Of a stretch of 64,000 bases of DNA, positions 50,140 to 59,269 are shown piece by piece (the stretch's first letter is position 1; each line of letters opens with the position of its first letter). The DNA lies in contig NZ_PHQX01000001.1 in NCBI RefSeq assembly GCF_002803515.1, forward strand, positions 186,001 through 250,000, in the 5' to 3' direction. Position numbers and translations under genes: made by a program. Source of the stretch: Stenotrophomonas lactitubi. GTDB taxonomy: Bacteria > Pseudomonadota > Gammaproteobacteria > Xanthomonadales > Xanthomonadaceae. The notes under the pieces are model-generated. The model saw only the letters and a list, made by a program, of their open reading frames with translations. It was not told the DNA's origin and did not search any database.

Positions 50140-51231
50140 ATGGGTATCAAATGCGGCATCGTCGGCCTGCCCAACGTCGGCAAGTCGACCCTGTTCAACG
50201 CGCTGACCAAGGCGGGCATCGCCGCGGCGAACTTCCCGTTCTGCACCATCGAACCGAACGTCGGCATCGTGCCGGTGCCGGATCCGCGTCTGAACGAACT
50301 GGCAGCGATCATCAACCCGCAGAAGGTCATCCCGACTGCGGTCGAGTTCGTCGACATTGCCGGCCTGGTGGCCGGTGCCGCCAGCGGCGAAGGGCTGGGC
50401 AACAAGTTCCTCGCCCACATCCGCGAAGTGGATGCGATCACCCACGTGGTGCGCTGCTTCGAGAACGCTGACGTCATCCACGTCAACAACAAGGTCGACC
50501 CGATCTCGGACATCGACACCATCGATACCGAACTGGCCCTGGCCGACCTGGACAGCGTCGAGAAGGCACTGAACCGTGCCGAGCGTGCGGCCAAGGGCGG
50601 CGACAAGGATGCAGCGGCACGCAAGCCGGTGCTGGCCAAGCTGCAGGCCGCGCTGGCCGACGGCAAGGCCGGTCGTTCGGCAGGTCTGGACGAGGAAGAG
50701 AAGGCGCTGGTGCGCGATCTGTTCCTGCTGACCCTGAAGCCGGTGATGTACATCGCCAACGTGCTGGAAGACGGTTTCGAGAACAATCCGCACCTGGACG
50801 CCGTGCGCGCCCGTGCCGCCGAAGAAGGCGCACAGGTGGTGCCGGTGTCGGCGGCGATCGAAGAAGAGCTGTCGCAGCTGGACGACGAAGACCGCGATAC
50901 GTTCCTGGCCGACCTCGGCCTGAGCGAGCCGGGCCTGAACCGCGTGATCAACGCGGCCTACAGCCTGCTCGGCCTGCAGACCTACTTCACCGCAGGCGTG
51001 AAGGAAGTCCGCGCGTGGACCGTGCGCAAGGGCGCCACCGCGCCGCAGGCTGCCGCAGTCATCCATACCGACTTCGAGAAGGGCTTCATCCGCGCCGAAA
51101 CCATCGCGTATGACGACTTCATCAAGTACAAGGGTGAAGCTGGCGCCAAGGAAGCCGGTCGCCTGCGCCTGGAAGGCAAGGAATACCGCGTGCAGGAAGG
51201 TGACATCCTGCATTTCCGCTTCAACGTCTGA
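50140..51231 (+). CDS. ychF: Redox-regulated ATPase YchF (Obg family)
   Basis: A 363-residue OBG-type P-loop NTPase. G1 is [14 protein letters not shown], switch I is [12 protein letters not shown] and G3 is [20 protein letters not shown]. The non-canonical G4 (ANV rather than NKxD, in YIANVLEDG) explains the family's ATP preference. A C-terminal TGS domain ends [18 protein letters not shown]. It binds ribosomes and responds to oxidative stress. ATG 50140. Confidence 0.95.
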   Translation: MGIKCGIVGLPNVGKSTLFNALTKAGIAAANFPFCTIEPNVGIVPVPDPRLNELAAIINPQKVIPTAVEFVDIAGLVAGAASGEGLGNKFLAHIREVDAITHVVRCFENADVIHVNNKVDPISDIDTIDTELALADLDSVEKALNRAERAAKGGDKDAAARKPVLAKLQAALADGKAGRSAGLDEEEKALVRDLFLLTLKPVMYIANVLEDGFENNPHLDAVRARAAEEGAQVVPVSAAIEEELSQLDDEDRDTFLADLGLSEPGLNRVINAAYSLLGLQTYFTAGVKEVRAWTVRKGATAPQAAAVIHTDFEKGFIRAETIAYDDFIKYKGEAGAKEAGRLRLEGKEYRVQEGDILHFRFNV

Positions 51232-51261
51232 TCGACGACGCAGCGCAGTGATTGCCAACAG

Positions 51262-51287
51262 GGCCCCGCAATGCGGGGTCTTGTTGT
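51262..51287 (+). terminator. Intrinsic terminator of ychF
   Basis: GGCCCCG-CAATG-CGGGGTC stem followed by TTGTTGT, 30 bases after the ychF stop. Confidence 0.7.
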
Positions 51288-51375
51288 ATCGGGCGCCTGT
51301 CGGAAGGCGCACACGCTGGCAGTGTCATTGCGCATCTGCGCTGCGGAAGCGCCAGCCCGGTGTTGCGGGTGGCGG

Positions 51376-51716
51376 TGGACATAAATTCACCACGCGTTGA
51401 AACGCTTGGCCTGCATGGCTCGCGGCGACTTGTCCACACCAAACCCCCACGGCTTTCCACGTGGCGTGTGGAAAACCAATGAGGCGCCTGGACAAAAAAC
51501 AGCCACTCCTTGAAACGCTTGCGGCATAACGTTCAAGGTGGGTTGTCCACATCAAGTTCGCATCGCTTTCCACCTGCTGTGTGGAAAACACGCAGCTGCC
51601 TGCATCCTGGACGGCCTGGACAAAAAATCGCCAGCGTCGAAAACGCTTGTCGTGCGTGGCTTACGACCACTTGTCCACATCCAACCCCCATCGATTTCCA
51701 CGCGCGGTGTGGAAAA
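51376..51716. repeat. Three DnaA-box-like repeat units with fixed internal spacing
   Basis: Units at 51376-51475, 51489-51588 and 51617-51716, each 100 bp. Each holds, in order: TGGACA(A/T)AAA, then after 23 bases (start to start) a GAAACGCTTG block, after 31 TTGTCCACA, and after 37 TGTGGAAAA preceded by TTTCCAC, forming an inverted repeat. The spacings are identical in all three units while the intervening bases differ. TTTTCCACA (reverse of TGTGGAAAA) fits the relaxed DnaA consensus TTWTNCACA, and TTGTCCACA is one base from TTATCCACA. It occupies most of the 544-bp gap after ychF; there is no ORF. Confidence 0.85.
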
Positions 51717-51720
51717 CAAC

Positions 51721-51752
51721 GAGGGGTCCGACGAAGCATCGTCGGACCCCTC
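51721..51752 (-). terminator. Terminator hairpin of the autotransporter gene
   Basis: A perfect 14-bp stem GAGGGGTCCGACGA / TCGTCGGACCCCTC with a four-base loop, 23 bases past the autotransporter stop. On the minus strand it is followed by GTTGTTTTCC, a moderately T-rich tail. Confidence 0.75.
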
Positions 51753-51775
51753 GATGGGCTCGCCAGCGGTGCGTC

Positions 51776-54700
51776 TTACCAGCGGTAGGAGACGCCCAGC
51801 TGACCGCTGGTATCGCGGAAGCCCATGCCGCCGGTCTGCCGGCTGATCTCGCCCCAGCCACGCCAGCCGCCCGACAGATTCACCTGCACGCCGGCCTTGG
51901 CTTCATAGATGTCACGCGGCAACTGCCGGCGCAGGCGTTCGCCGTCCACGGCGATGGCTGCGTCGTTGCCACCGGACCACCAGTTCACCGCGACGAACGG
52001 CTGTACCTGCCCCTGGCCCTGCGTCAGCGAACGCGTGTACAGGCGCAGGCCCACACGCGTGGTGGTGCTGTCCTTGTCGCGACCTTCGACCACCGTGCCA
52101 TTGGTTTCGACCACGCGGTCGGCATCGTAGCGGCTGTGGATCACCTGCAGCTGTGGCTCCAGGTAGACACCGCGCTGCGCCGTGCGCCGCACCGGCAGCA
52201 CATAGCCTGCCTCGGCCGAACCGGTCCAGCTGTGCGAGCGATAGTGCTCCTTCTGCAGCCCTTCGCCCTGCACGCTGTTGCGGAACCGCCCGTACTGCAG
52301 CCAGCCGTCCACATACGCACCGCTGTCCATCCGTGCGTCCTGCAACCAGGTGGCATACAGGCCCAGGCTGGTGCCCTTGACCACACCGTGCGCGCTGTAA
52401 CCGGTCACCTGCGAACGGCTGTCGTTGCGTGCCCGACCCTGGCCAGCCATCACACCTGCCTGCAGCTGACCACCGGGATTGGCTTCGAAGCGGCGACCGA
52501 CACCCAGCAGCACGCTGTTGAGCTGGCTGTCCACATCCACCTGGCGGCCGCGGCTGCCGGGCTGGCTGCTGCGCACCTGTGCCCATGCAATGGCGTCGCT
52601 GCCGCCGTCGGTTGCATCGGCAGGATCGCCACTGCGGTCGTACAGGCTGTGCCGGAACATGCCCAGCGCACTGCTCTGGTTGGCCATGTACACCGCCGGC
52701 TCCGGACGCTCCACACGCGGTGGGACCGGCGGCAGCGGCGGGTCGACCGGTGGGACCACCGGTGGATCGATCGGTGGATCGATCGGCGGAGCAGGCGGAT
52801 CAATCGGCGGAGTCGGCGGATCAATCGGCGGCTCCGGCGGATCGGGCGGTTCCGGCGGATCGACCGGCGGTACGTATTCCGAGCGCAGGTACCAGTTGCC
52901 GTCGTCCGGGGTGGCGACGCCACCCTTGTACAGGAAGTAGTCGTAAGCGCCGGCCACCGCGCGTCCCTGCAGCGAGAACTGCGCATCGGACTGGCCAGCC
53001 ACGCTGATCAGGCGGATGCCTTCGCTGGTCAGGGCGCCGGCGCCCCCCGCGTTGCGCACGCTGACAGAGGCCGTGCCACTGCTGTTGCCCTGGATCACCA
53101 GCTGATCACCCTGCGAGGCATCGTCGCCCAGCGCGCGGTTGAACAGCCAATGGCCATCGTTGCCGACATAGTCGCCGGTGACGGTCAGGGTCTTGAAGTC
53201 GTCGGTGGTGGGCGCGACGAAGGCGATGGTGCCGGCATGGTCCAGCGAGCCGACGCTGGAACTGCCACGTACGTTCCACTGGCTGCTGCCGTCCATCGCC
53301 AGCTGCGCGACCTGGTAGCCCGAGTCGTTGCGCAGCGCGCCGTTGAACACGGTGCCGTTGCGCAGCGTCATCTGCACGTTGGCGGTGGCGCTGTCGACCA
53401 CCACATCGCCGGTCAGGCGGCTGTTGTCGGCAGTGAAAAGAATGTCCGCGGTGGCGACCGAGCTTCCATCGGTGAACACCGTGTCGCTCACCCGCAGCAG
53501 GCGGCCACCGTCGACGCTGCCCTGCTGGCGCGCGACGACGTCGGTGTTGTTGAGCGTCAGCTCATGGTTGCTGCCCTGCAGCCACAGCGCAGGACCGTCC
53601 TGGGTCTGCAGGCTGCTGTTGTTGAATACCAGACGGTCCCAGTACGGCCCGAACACCGTGATGTAGGAACGATAGGCACCCGAATTCGTCCCCTGTGCCT
53701 GGATGCCCAGGTTGTCGGCGGTGAGCTTGGCGGTGTTCATCTGCACGATGCCGAACGAGGAGGCACCCCGCGTGGTGATCGAGCCGCCGTCCAGCTGCGC
53801 ATCGGCCGTGCTGCCGCCGAGGAAGACGCCGCCGCCACCGGTGCCGTAGGTGGTGATGTCCAGATCCTTGGCACGGATGCGCGAATAGGGCGTCGGTGGA
53901 TTGCTGCCCGAGGCGCGCAGGCCGTAGACCCCATCGCCGTGGGTATCGATGCTGCCGCCGGTGATCGTGGCGGTACCGCCCCAGACGTCCACGCCATGAC
54001 CGTAGCCGTTGTCGCCATAGGTGCTGATCGTGGTATCGGTGAGGTCGGCCAGCGAGTCCGCGCCGGACAGCCAGATGCCGGAATAACCATCACGCACGGT
54101 GAAGTGGGCGCCGTTCCTTGTGGTCAGCTTGGCCCAGCTGTTGACGTTGACGCCATAGCCGCCGATGGTCTCGAAACGGCCGCCGGTGATGTCGGCGGTG
54201 GAGTACACGCGGTTGCCACTGTTGCCGAGCAGATGGATGCTGCCGCCGTTGGTGCTGGCACTGCCTCCGACGATCTGCAGCGTGCCACCGTTGTTGATAT
54301 CGAAGTAGCCGTTGACCACGTCCACGTCGCGCAGCGACAGCACGCTGCCGCTGCCGTTGGAGGAGACGCGCCCGCTGTAGCCACTGGTGGCTTCGGCGAA
54401 GGTCAGCGTCAGCGACTCCAGCGCCAACAGTGCGCCGCCCTCGGCGTACACCGCGCTGTTGGCGCCGTTGTTGATCTCCGTACCGGTCACGTGCAGTTCG
54501 CTGCCACGCCCATTGGAGTACAGAGCATGTCCGGCGCTGCTCACACTGCCGCCATTCAACCAGAGCTTGCCACCACCGGTGGCATTGACCGTGCCGTAGC
54601 CCGAACCGTTCCGGTAAGCATTGATGACCAGGTTGTTGGCCCGGATCACGCTACCCGCACCGCTGGCGTTCAGCGCATAGCCGACGGGGGTGCTGTCGCC

Positions 54701-55042
54701 GCCGACCTGCAGGATGCCGCCCTCGATCAGGACGCTGCCACCGGCGCTGGCAAGGATGCCGCTGCCGCCTCCGGTGCTCGCGATCCAGCTGCCATTGACG
54801 GTAATGGTGCTGCCGACACCATTGGCCTCCAGGGCGTAGCCGCCGGCACTGTGCGACAGCATGTCGTCGGCGCCCAACTGCAGGCTGCCGCCATCGGTAA
54901 CCTTCAGCGGCCCCTGCAGTTCGGCCGCGTGCACGGGCAGGGCGGCCCACAGTGCGCTGGCCAGCAGGCTGGGAATCAAGGGGAGGCGCGAAGCGCGCGC
55001 GCAGGCAGACGCACGGCGGCGCCGTGGGGGAGAGGCGTTCAT
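51776..55042 (-). CDS. Type V (classical) autotransporter, pertactin-like passenger
   Basis: A 1088-residue protein. It has a long signal region to ~40 (basic stretch, then LIPSLLASALWAALPVHA) and a Gly/Ser/Thr/Asn-rich beta-helix passenger to ~690, with many short repeats such as GGSVLIEGGILQVGGDSTP, ITGGSIDTHGDG and LDGGSITTRGAS. A Pro-rich linker (~705-765, PPIDPP/PPEPP units) leads to a 12-strand AT barrel from ~800 (QVDVDSQLNSVLLGVGRRFE), ending SYRW with a terminal aromatic. No protease triad or RGD is seen in the passenger, so adhesion or aggregation is the likely role. It lies downstream of a two-component cluster whose upstream box it shares. Confidence 0.9.
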   Translation of the reverse strand: MNASPPRRRRASACARASRLPLIPSLLASALWAALPVHAAELQGPLKVTDGGSLQLGADDMLSHSAGGYALEANGVGSTITVNGSWIASTGGGSGILASAGGSVLIEGGILQVGGDSTPVGYALNASGAGSVIRANNLVINAYRNGSGYGTVNATGGGKLWLNGGSVSSAGHALYSNGRGSELHVTGTEINNGANSAVYAEGGALLALESLTLTFAEATSGYSGRVSSNGSGSVLSLRDVDVVNGYFDINNGGTLQIVGGSASTNGGSIHLLGNSGNRVYSTADITGGRFETIGGYGVNVNSWAKLTTRNGAHFTVRDGYSGIWLSGADSLADLTDTTISTYGDNGYGHGVDVWGGTATITGGSIDTHGDGVYGLRASGSNPPTPYSRIRAKDLDITTYGTGGGGVFLGGSTADAQLDGGSITTRGASSFGIVQMNTAKLTADNLGIQAQGTNSGAYRSYITVFGPYWDRLVFNNSSLQTQDGPALWLQGSNHELTLNNTDVVARQQGSVDGGRLLRVSDTVFTDGSSVATADILFTADNSRLTGDVVVDSATANVQMTLRNGTVFNGALRNDSGYQVAQLAMDGSSQWNVRGSSSVGSLDHAGTIAFVAPTTDDFKTLTVTGDYVGNDGHWLFNRALGDDASQGDQLVIQGNSSGTASVSVRNAGGAGALTSEGIRLISVAGQSDAQFSLQGRAVAGAYDYFLYKGGVATPDDGNWYLRSEYVPPVDPPEPPDPPEPPIDPPTPPIDPPAPPIDPPIDPPVVPPVDPPLPPVPPRVERPEPAVYMANQSSALGMFRHSLYDRSGDPADATDGGSDAIAWAQVRSSQPGSRGRQVDVDSQLNSVLLGVGRRFEANPGGQLQAGVMAGQGRARNDSRSQVTGYSAHGVVKGTSLGLYATWLQDARMDSGAYVDGWLQYGRFRNSVQGEGLQKEHYRSHSWTGSAEAGYVLPVRRTAQRGVYLEPQLQVIHSRYDADRVVETNGTVVEGRDKDSTTTRVGLRLYTRSLTQGQGQVQPFVAVNWWSGGNDAAIAVDGERLRRQLPRDIYEAKAGVQVNLSGGWRGWGEISRQTGGMGFRDTSGQLGVSYRW
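52727..52877. repeat. Short tandem repeats encoding the Pro-rich linker
   Basis: Imperfect 12-15-bp units such as GGATCGATCGGCGGA and GGATCAATCGGCGGA repeat across the linker-coding DNA of the autotransporter. Whole units keep the frame, so slippage could change linker length without loss of the protein. Confidence 0.65.
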
Positions 55043-55233
55043 GCTGGTGTATTCCTGTGGCAGGGCGCAGCGCGGCTGCGCGATCTGGCGCGGCAGGGCC
55101 GCGTCGCTGTGGAAACCGGGTGTGATGGCCGCTGCAGGCGCCATCCGGTTTCGCTCCCGCCGGTAACGCGATGACGATGGGAGATCGTCACCATGGCGGG
55201 ATGCATCCAGACTAGAAACCAGACCTGTCCGAT

Positions 55234-55253
55234 GGAATCAGGCGTTTCCTAAA
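55234..55253. promoter_or_regulatory. 20-bp box upstream of the autotransporter, shared with the kinase operon
   Basis: GGAATCAGGCGTTTCCTAAA on the plus strand matches 17 of 20 bases of 63282-63301. It contains TTTCCTA, the heptad that BvgA recognises in Bordetella. On the minus strand a TAGTCT hexamer lies 19 bases after the box, compared with TAGGAT at 20 bases in the other copy. A candidate site for the response regulator at 55305-55946. The rest of the 262-bp gap holds a GTGCCC/GGGCAC hairpin (55261-55284) that could end the regulator transcript. Confidence 0.55.
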
Positions 55254-55304
55254 GCACTTCGTGCCCTGTGCATGGGCGGGGCACGGTTCAGCGATGTGGA
55301 GGCC

Positions 55305-55946
55305 TCAGCCGAACATCGACGACTGCAGGCAGTACTCGATCAGTGCCTGGTCGCTGTCCACGCCCAGTTTGCGCATCGCGTTGATTTTCTGCGTGCTGAC
55401 CGTCTTCGCACTGCGCTGCAGCTGGCGGGCGATGTCGCCCACGCTCATGCCGCCGGTGAACAGACGGATGACTTCGAGTTCGCGCGGCGAGAGGCGCGCC
55501 AGCACCACCTCGGCATCGGCAGGTTCCGCGGCGGCGACCGGCAGCAGACCGGGAGGGCGGTAGACGCGGTCGGCCAGCACCGTGCGCAGCGCCTGCACCA
55601 GGCTGCCCAGGCCGTGGCTCTTGAGCACCACGCCGCTGGCACCGGCTGCATACATGGCCGCCACCAGCGAGGGGTTGGAGACCATCGTCAACACCAGCAG
55701 ACGCACATCAGGGAAGCTGCGGCGCAGGAACGAGATCAGCTTGATGCCATCGCCGAAGCTGTCACCCCCGGGCATGCTGTAGTCGGTGATCACCGCATGG
55801 GGCAGGGTGCTCGTCATCAGCTCGACCAAGGTCGCCGGATCGGCGGCCTCGCCGACCACGTCCAGGTCCAGTTCGCCGGCCAGGACATCGCGGATGCCGG
55901 CAAGCACGATCGGGTGGTCGTCAGCGATGAGGATGCGGGTGGTCAT
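55305..55946 (-). CDS. LuxR/NarL-family response regulator (RocA/BvgA/EvgA type)
   Basis: A 213-residue DNA-binding regulator. The receiver domain has acidic pocket ADD (8-10), phospho-acceptor Asp55 in VITDYSMPG, Thr in LLVLTMVSN and Lys109 in VVLKSHG. The C-terminal LuxR HTH is LSPRELEVIRLFTGGMSVGDIARQLQRSAKTVSTQKINAMRKLG (~153-196). It overlaps the upstream hybrid kinase by four bases, whose Hpt domain should phosphorylate it. The likely targets are the adjacent autotransporter and its own sensor genes. Confidence 0.9.
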   Translation of the reverse strand: MTTRILIADDHPIVLAGIRDVLAGELDLDVVGEAADPATLVELMTSTLPHAVITDYSMPGGDSFGDGIKLISFLRRSFPDVRLLVLTMVSNPSLVAAMYAAGASGVVLKSHGLGSLVQALRTVLADRVYRPPGLLPVAAAEPADAEVVLARLSPRELEVIRLFTGGMSVGDIARQLQRSAKTVSTQKINAMRKLGVDSDQALIEYCLQSSMFG

Positions 55947-58900
55947 GGTGGTGTCGGCTTGCTGGGGGATGAGGGGGCGGCGACGTGCACCAGGGGTTGC
56001 AGCAGCCGCCGCAGGCGCCGTTGGAAATGCGCGAGCGCCGTGGCGAGGGCAGGCAACGCGTCGCCGTCGCCGATCTGCTCTTCGATCTGCTGGCCGTGTG
56101 CCACCAGTGCCGGTGCGCCAACGATCACCAGTGCGCCGCGGATGCGATGCAGCACCTGTGCCACGCGTTCTGGTGCGGCATCGTCGATCGCCCGCCGCAG
56201 GCTGTCCAGGTCGGCCTGCATGGTCTGCACGAACAACGCCTGCATTTTCTCCGGAACCTGCAGTGGCGCATCGGCGTCGTCGTCGATGGGTTCGCTGTGC
56301 GGCCGGGCTGCAACCTGGGTCAGCAGGCGCTGCAGTGCTGCCAGGGTGATCGGCTTGACCAGCACCCCCTGCATCCCCGCCTCATGGCAGCGTTGCCGCT
56401 CCGCCGGGTCGGCGTTGGCGGTTGCGCCATGGATCGGCACCTCAACCCCACGCGCGCGCAATGCGCGGGCCAGACCGTAACCATCCAGTCCCGGCATGTT
56501 GAGGTCGGTCAACACCAGGGCGAAGGGACGCTGCGGCCAATAGTGCAGGGCTTCATTACCATCACTGGCGACCACGGCATGGCAACCGAGCTGCTCCAGC
56601 TGGCCACGCAGGATCGCCTGGTTGATCGGGTTGTCTTCGGCGACAAGTACCTGCAGCCCGAACCTGCGTGGCGCCGGCAGGCGTCCGTTGACCTCGGCGG
56701 GCAGTGCTTGCCCGGCCGCAGCCACCAGCGCGAGCACGATCGCATCCAGACGATGCACGCCGACCTGCCAATGCCCCTGCACCCGTTGCGGCTGCATTCC
56801 ACCTTCGCGGCAGGCCACCACCTGCGGTCCACTCCACGTGGGCGTTCCCTCGTCCAGCACAAGGTCGAGCATCACTGTGCCAGGATCGGCAGGCTCCGGC
56901 GCATCATCGCGATGCACGCTGGCCTGTGCGCCGCGCTGCTGCAACCGCTCGCATATCGATTGTGCGAACTCGCGGACGCTGCCACGGACCTGCACCGGCA
57001 ACGCTGCCGGCAATCGCGGTGAAGCCCCCTGCAGCGGATCGGGTGTTGCCTCGGGCAGTGGCAGCTCGACCGAGAAACTGCTGCCCAGCCCGCTTTCGCT
57101 GACCACCCGCAGGTGGCCCTCCATCATCGTGGTCAGATGTGCACAGATGGCCAGGCCCAATCCGGTACCCCGCATGGCATCGGTGCCCGGGTTGGCCTGG
57201 AAGAAGGGTTCGAACAGATGTGCCTGGTGCTCGCTGGCGATGCCGATGCCGGTATCGGCCACCTGCCAGCGCAGCCAGCAGCGATCATCGATGTGCTGTG
57301 CGCCCAGACGCACCACGACCCGGCCGCTGTCGGTGAATTTCAGTGCATTGCTGATCAGGTTGTTGAGGATCTGGCGGATGCGCGCGGCATCACCGTTGAC
57401 CGTAGCCGGTACATCCGGATCGATGCAGGCGTAGAACTGCAGGCCCTTGTGTGCGGCGGCAGCGGCGTAGGAGTCCAGCGCGTCCTCGGTCAGCCGCACC
57501 GGATCGAACGCGCCGGGCTCCAGGCTCAGCTGGTCGGCCTCGGCCTTGCTGACATCCAGGATGTCGCTGATCAGCTGCATCAACGTCGATGACGAGCGCT
57601 GGATCGTGTCCAGGTAGTCCTGCTGGCGAGCATCCAGCGGGGTCAGGCCCAGCAGCTCCAGCGTGCCGAGCACGCCGTACAGCGGGGTGCGTATCTCATG
57701 GCTCATGGTGGCCAGGAACTGGCTCTTGGCGCGGTTGGCCTGGTCAGCCGCACGCCGTGCCTGCTGCAGCACCTGTTCGGCCTCGTGCTGGCTGCTGAGG
57801 TCGATGAACAGGCACAGCACGGCGGGTTCGCCGCGATAGCGCGCGGGCGTCGCGGTGATCAGCAGATGACGGCTGTCCGGCGTGGTGTAGGCCAGGCCGT
57901 CGCCCGCCACGGTACCGCCGGCGGCGAGCACGCTGCGCCGCCAAGGCCCGTGCCAGCCACCGTCGTCGTGGTCCTCCCCCAGCCAGTGACGCGCCAGCGC
58001 GTTGTCCAGCAGCACGCGGCCATCGGTACGGCGCAGCAGGCACAACCCGATCGGTGCGTTGTCGAGGATGGTGCGGCTGAAGGCTTCGCTTTCCAGCAAT
58101 CGCGCATGGTTGCGGCGCAGTGGCTCGATCACCGAGCGCCGGTAGGCACGCAGGATCAGCACGCCGCCGGTGGCCAGCAGCAACGCCACCACCATGCTGC
58201 CCAGCAGGGGCCCACGCGGGTGCTGGAACACCTGTTGCCAGCCAACGTGATACACCGCCAGCCATCCCTGTTCGCTGCGCATGCGGAACAGCAGGCCGTC
58301 CAGACCCGCACGCCAGGACGTGCCGGCGCGGCTGGCATCGCTGGCATCACCCAGCAGCAGGCGGCCGTTGCCATCGAACAGCGACATCCGTTCGAACACC
58401 GGTGTACCCATCACCTGGCGGTAGTCATCAACGCGGCCGGGATCCAGCAGGCAGGCCACCGCGGCCAGCGACTCGTCCTCGCTTTCGCCCCACAGGCGGG
58501 CATCCTGCGGTGCGTGCGCGATGGCAAGCAGCCGGGTCTGTCCCTCGCGCCAGGCCACCGGTGTCCACACCACGTTGCCGCGCCGCAGCGCTGGCCGTTC
58601 GCGCAGGACCTGGTGGATGGCGGTCAGTGCCGGCTGCAGGTGATGCGGGCTGCTCTGGCCGGGATCACCACGCACTGTCTGGATCGGTGCAAGCAGGCCA
58701 CGGCGGCCCTGGCCATCGACCAGCAGGCACTGCGGAGGCGGAAACCGGGAGGCCGCCCAGAAGGCGCCGTAGAAGCGCAGGAAGCGGTCGCCCAGTTCGG
58801 CCGTTGCCTGTGTCGAGGCGCCGCCGTCGGTACCGATGCGCGCGAAACTGGCGAACAACGGGCTCGGCTGTGCACCTGAGGCGGCCTCGTCCACGGGCTG

Positions 58901-59143
58901 CCCGCGATTGTCCACGTCATGCAGGCGCCATTGCCGCAGGAAGCGATCCTGTTCCTGCAGCGTGCCGTCCAGGCGACGGAAGTGATAGCGGATCTTGCTC
59001 TGTTCTTCGTTGAACAGCTGGCTGCCGGTCGAAAGCAGCAGGCCAGCCTGCAGCGTTGCCAGCACCACCACGCCAATCAGCAGCGCATGTACACGCAGGG
59101 AGCGGCGGGCGAGTCGACGTACGGGAGCGGCCTCGGCCGGCAT
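55943..59143 (-). CDS. Unorthodox hybrid sensor kinase (HK-REC-Hpt), kinase B
   Basis: A 1066-residue inner-membrane kinase. TM1 is [20 protein letters not shown] (~20-40), a large periplasmic region follows to ~312, then TM2 ([20 protein letters not shown]). A PAS-like domain (~350-450) precedes HisKA with the phospho-His at ~482 ([11 protein letters not shown]). HATPase_c has N, G1 and G2 boxes ([24 protein letters not shown]). REC has Asp in [11 protein letters not shown], and a C-terminal Hpt has the [13 protein letters not shown] motif. ATG 59143 is used; a GTG at 59197 would extend it. It should relay phosphate to the overlapping LuxR-type regulator. Confidence 0.9.
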   Translation of the reverse strand: MPAEAAPVRRLARRSLRVHALLIGVVVLATLQAGLLLSTGSQLFNEEQSKIRYHFRRLDGTLQEQDRFLRQWRLHDVDNRGQPVDEAASGAQPSPLFASFARIGTDGGASTQATAELGDRFLRFYGAFWAASRFPPPQCLLVDGQGRRGLLAPIQTVRGDPGQSSPHHLQPALTAIHQVLRERPALRRGNVVWTPVAWREGQTRLLAIAHAPQDARLWGESEDESLAAVACLLDPGRVDDYRQVMGTPVFERMSLFDGNGRLLLGDASDASRAGTSWRAGLDGLLFRMRSEQGWLAVYHVGWQQVFQHPRGPLLGSMVVALLLATGGVLILRAYRRSVIEPLRRNHARLLESEAFSRTILDNAPIGLCLLRRTDGRVLLDNALARHWLGEDHDDGGWHGPWRRSVLAAGGTVAGDGLAYTTPDSRHLLITATPARYRGEPAVLCLFIDLSSQHEAEQVLQQARRAADQANRAKSQFLATMSHEIRTPLYGVLGTLELLGLTPLDARQQDYLDTIQRSSSTLMQLISDILDVSKAEADQLSLEPGAFDPVRLTEDALDSYAAAAAHKGLQFYACIDPDVPATVNGDAARIRQILNNLISNALKFTDSGRVVVRLGAQHIDDRCWLRWQVADTGIGIASEHQAHLFEPFFQANPGTDAMRGTGLGLAICAHLTTMMEGHLRVVSESGLGSSFSVELPLPEATPDPLQGASPRLPAALPVQVRGSVREFAQSICERLQQRGAQASVHRDDAPEPADPGTVMLDLVLDEGTPTWSGPQVVACREGGMQPQRVQGHWQVGVHRLDAIVLALVAAAGQALPAEVNGRLPAPRRFGLQVLVAEDNPINQAILRGQLEQLGCHAVVASDGNEALHYWPQRPFALVLTDLNMPGLDGYGLARALRARGVEVPIHGATANADPAERQRCHEAGMQGVLVKPITLAALQRLLTQVAARPHSEPIDDDADAPLQVPEKMQALFVQTMQADLDSLRRAIDDAAPERVAQVLHRIRGALVIVGAPALVAHGQQIEEQIGDGDALPALATALAHFQRRLRRLLQPLVHVAAPSSPSKPTPP

Positions 59144-59269
59144 GGGCAGGTCTCGGAGCAGTAGGCGGTCGATGGCGGCCCGAAGGGCGCAGGGCACGGC
59201 CGGTGCCGCCGCGCAGAGAGGATCGTCAATGACTCTTGATGGGATTGTGAAGCCTTTCAGCGTTGCCTG

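Noticed and set aside
51376-51716. Chromosomal origin oriC
   Set aside because: dnaA, dnaN, rpmH and gyrB are not in the window, and none of the boxes is the perfect TTATCCACA; a secondary DnaA-binding site is the most that can be proposed.
51361-51720. CRISPR array downstream of ychF
   Set aside because: The units are about 100 bp, internally mosaic and only partly conserved, with unequal gaps; there are no identical 25-40-bp direct repeats and no cas genes.
51581-55174. A 1197-codon open frame on the plus strand opposite the autotransporter
   Set aside because: It is Ala/Arg/Thr-rich with no domain and results from high GC on the antisense strand; the minus frame has a signal region, beta-helix repeats and an AT barrel. 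The same applies to long antisense frames opposite glnS, the DUF1631 gene and ahpF.
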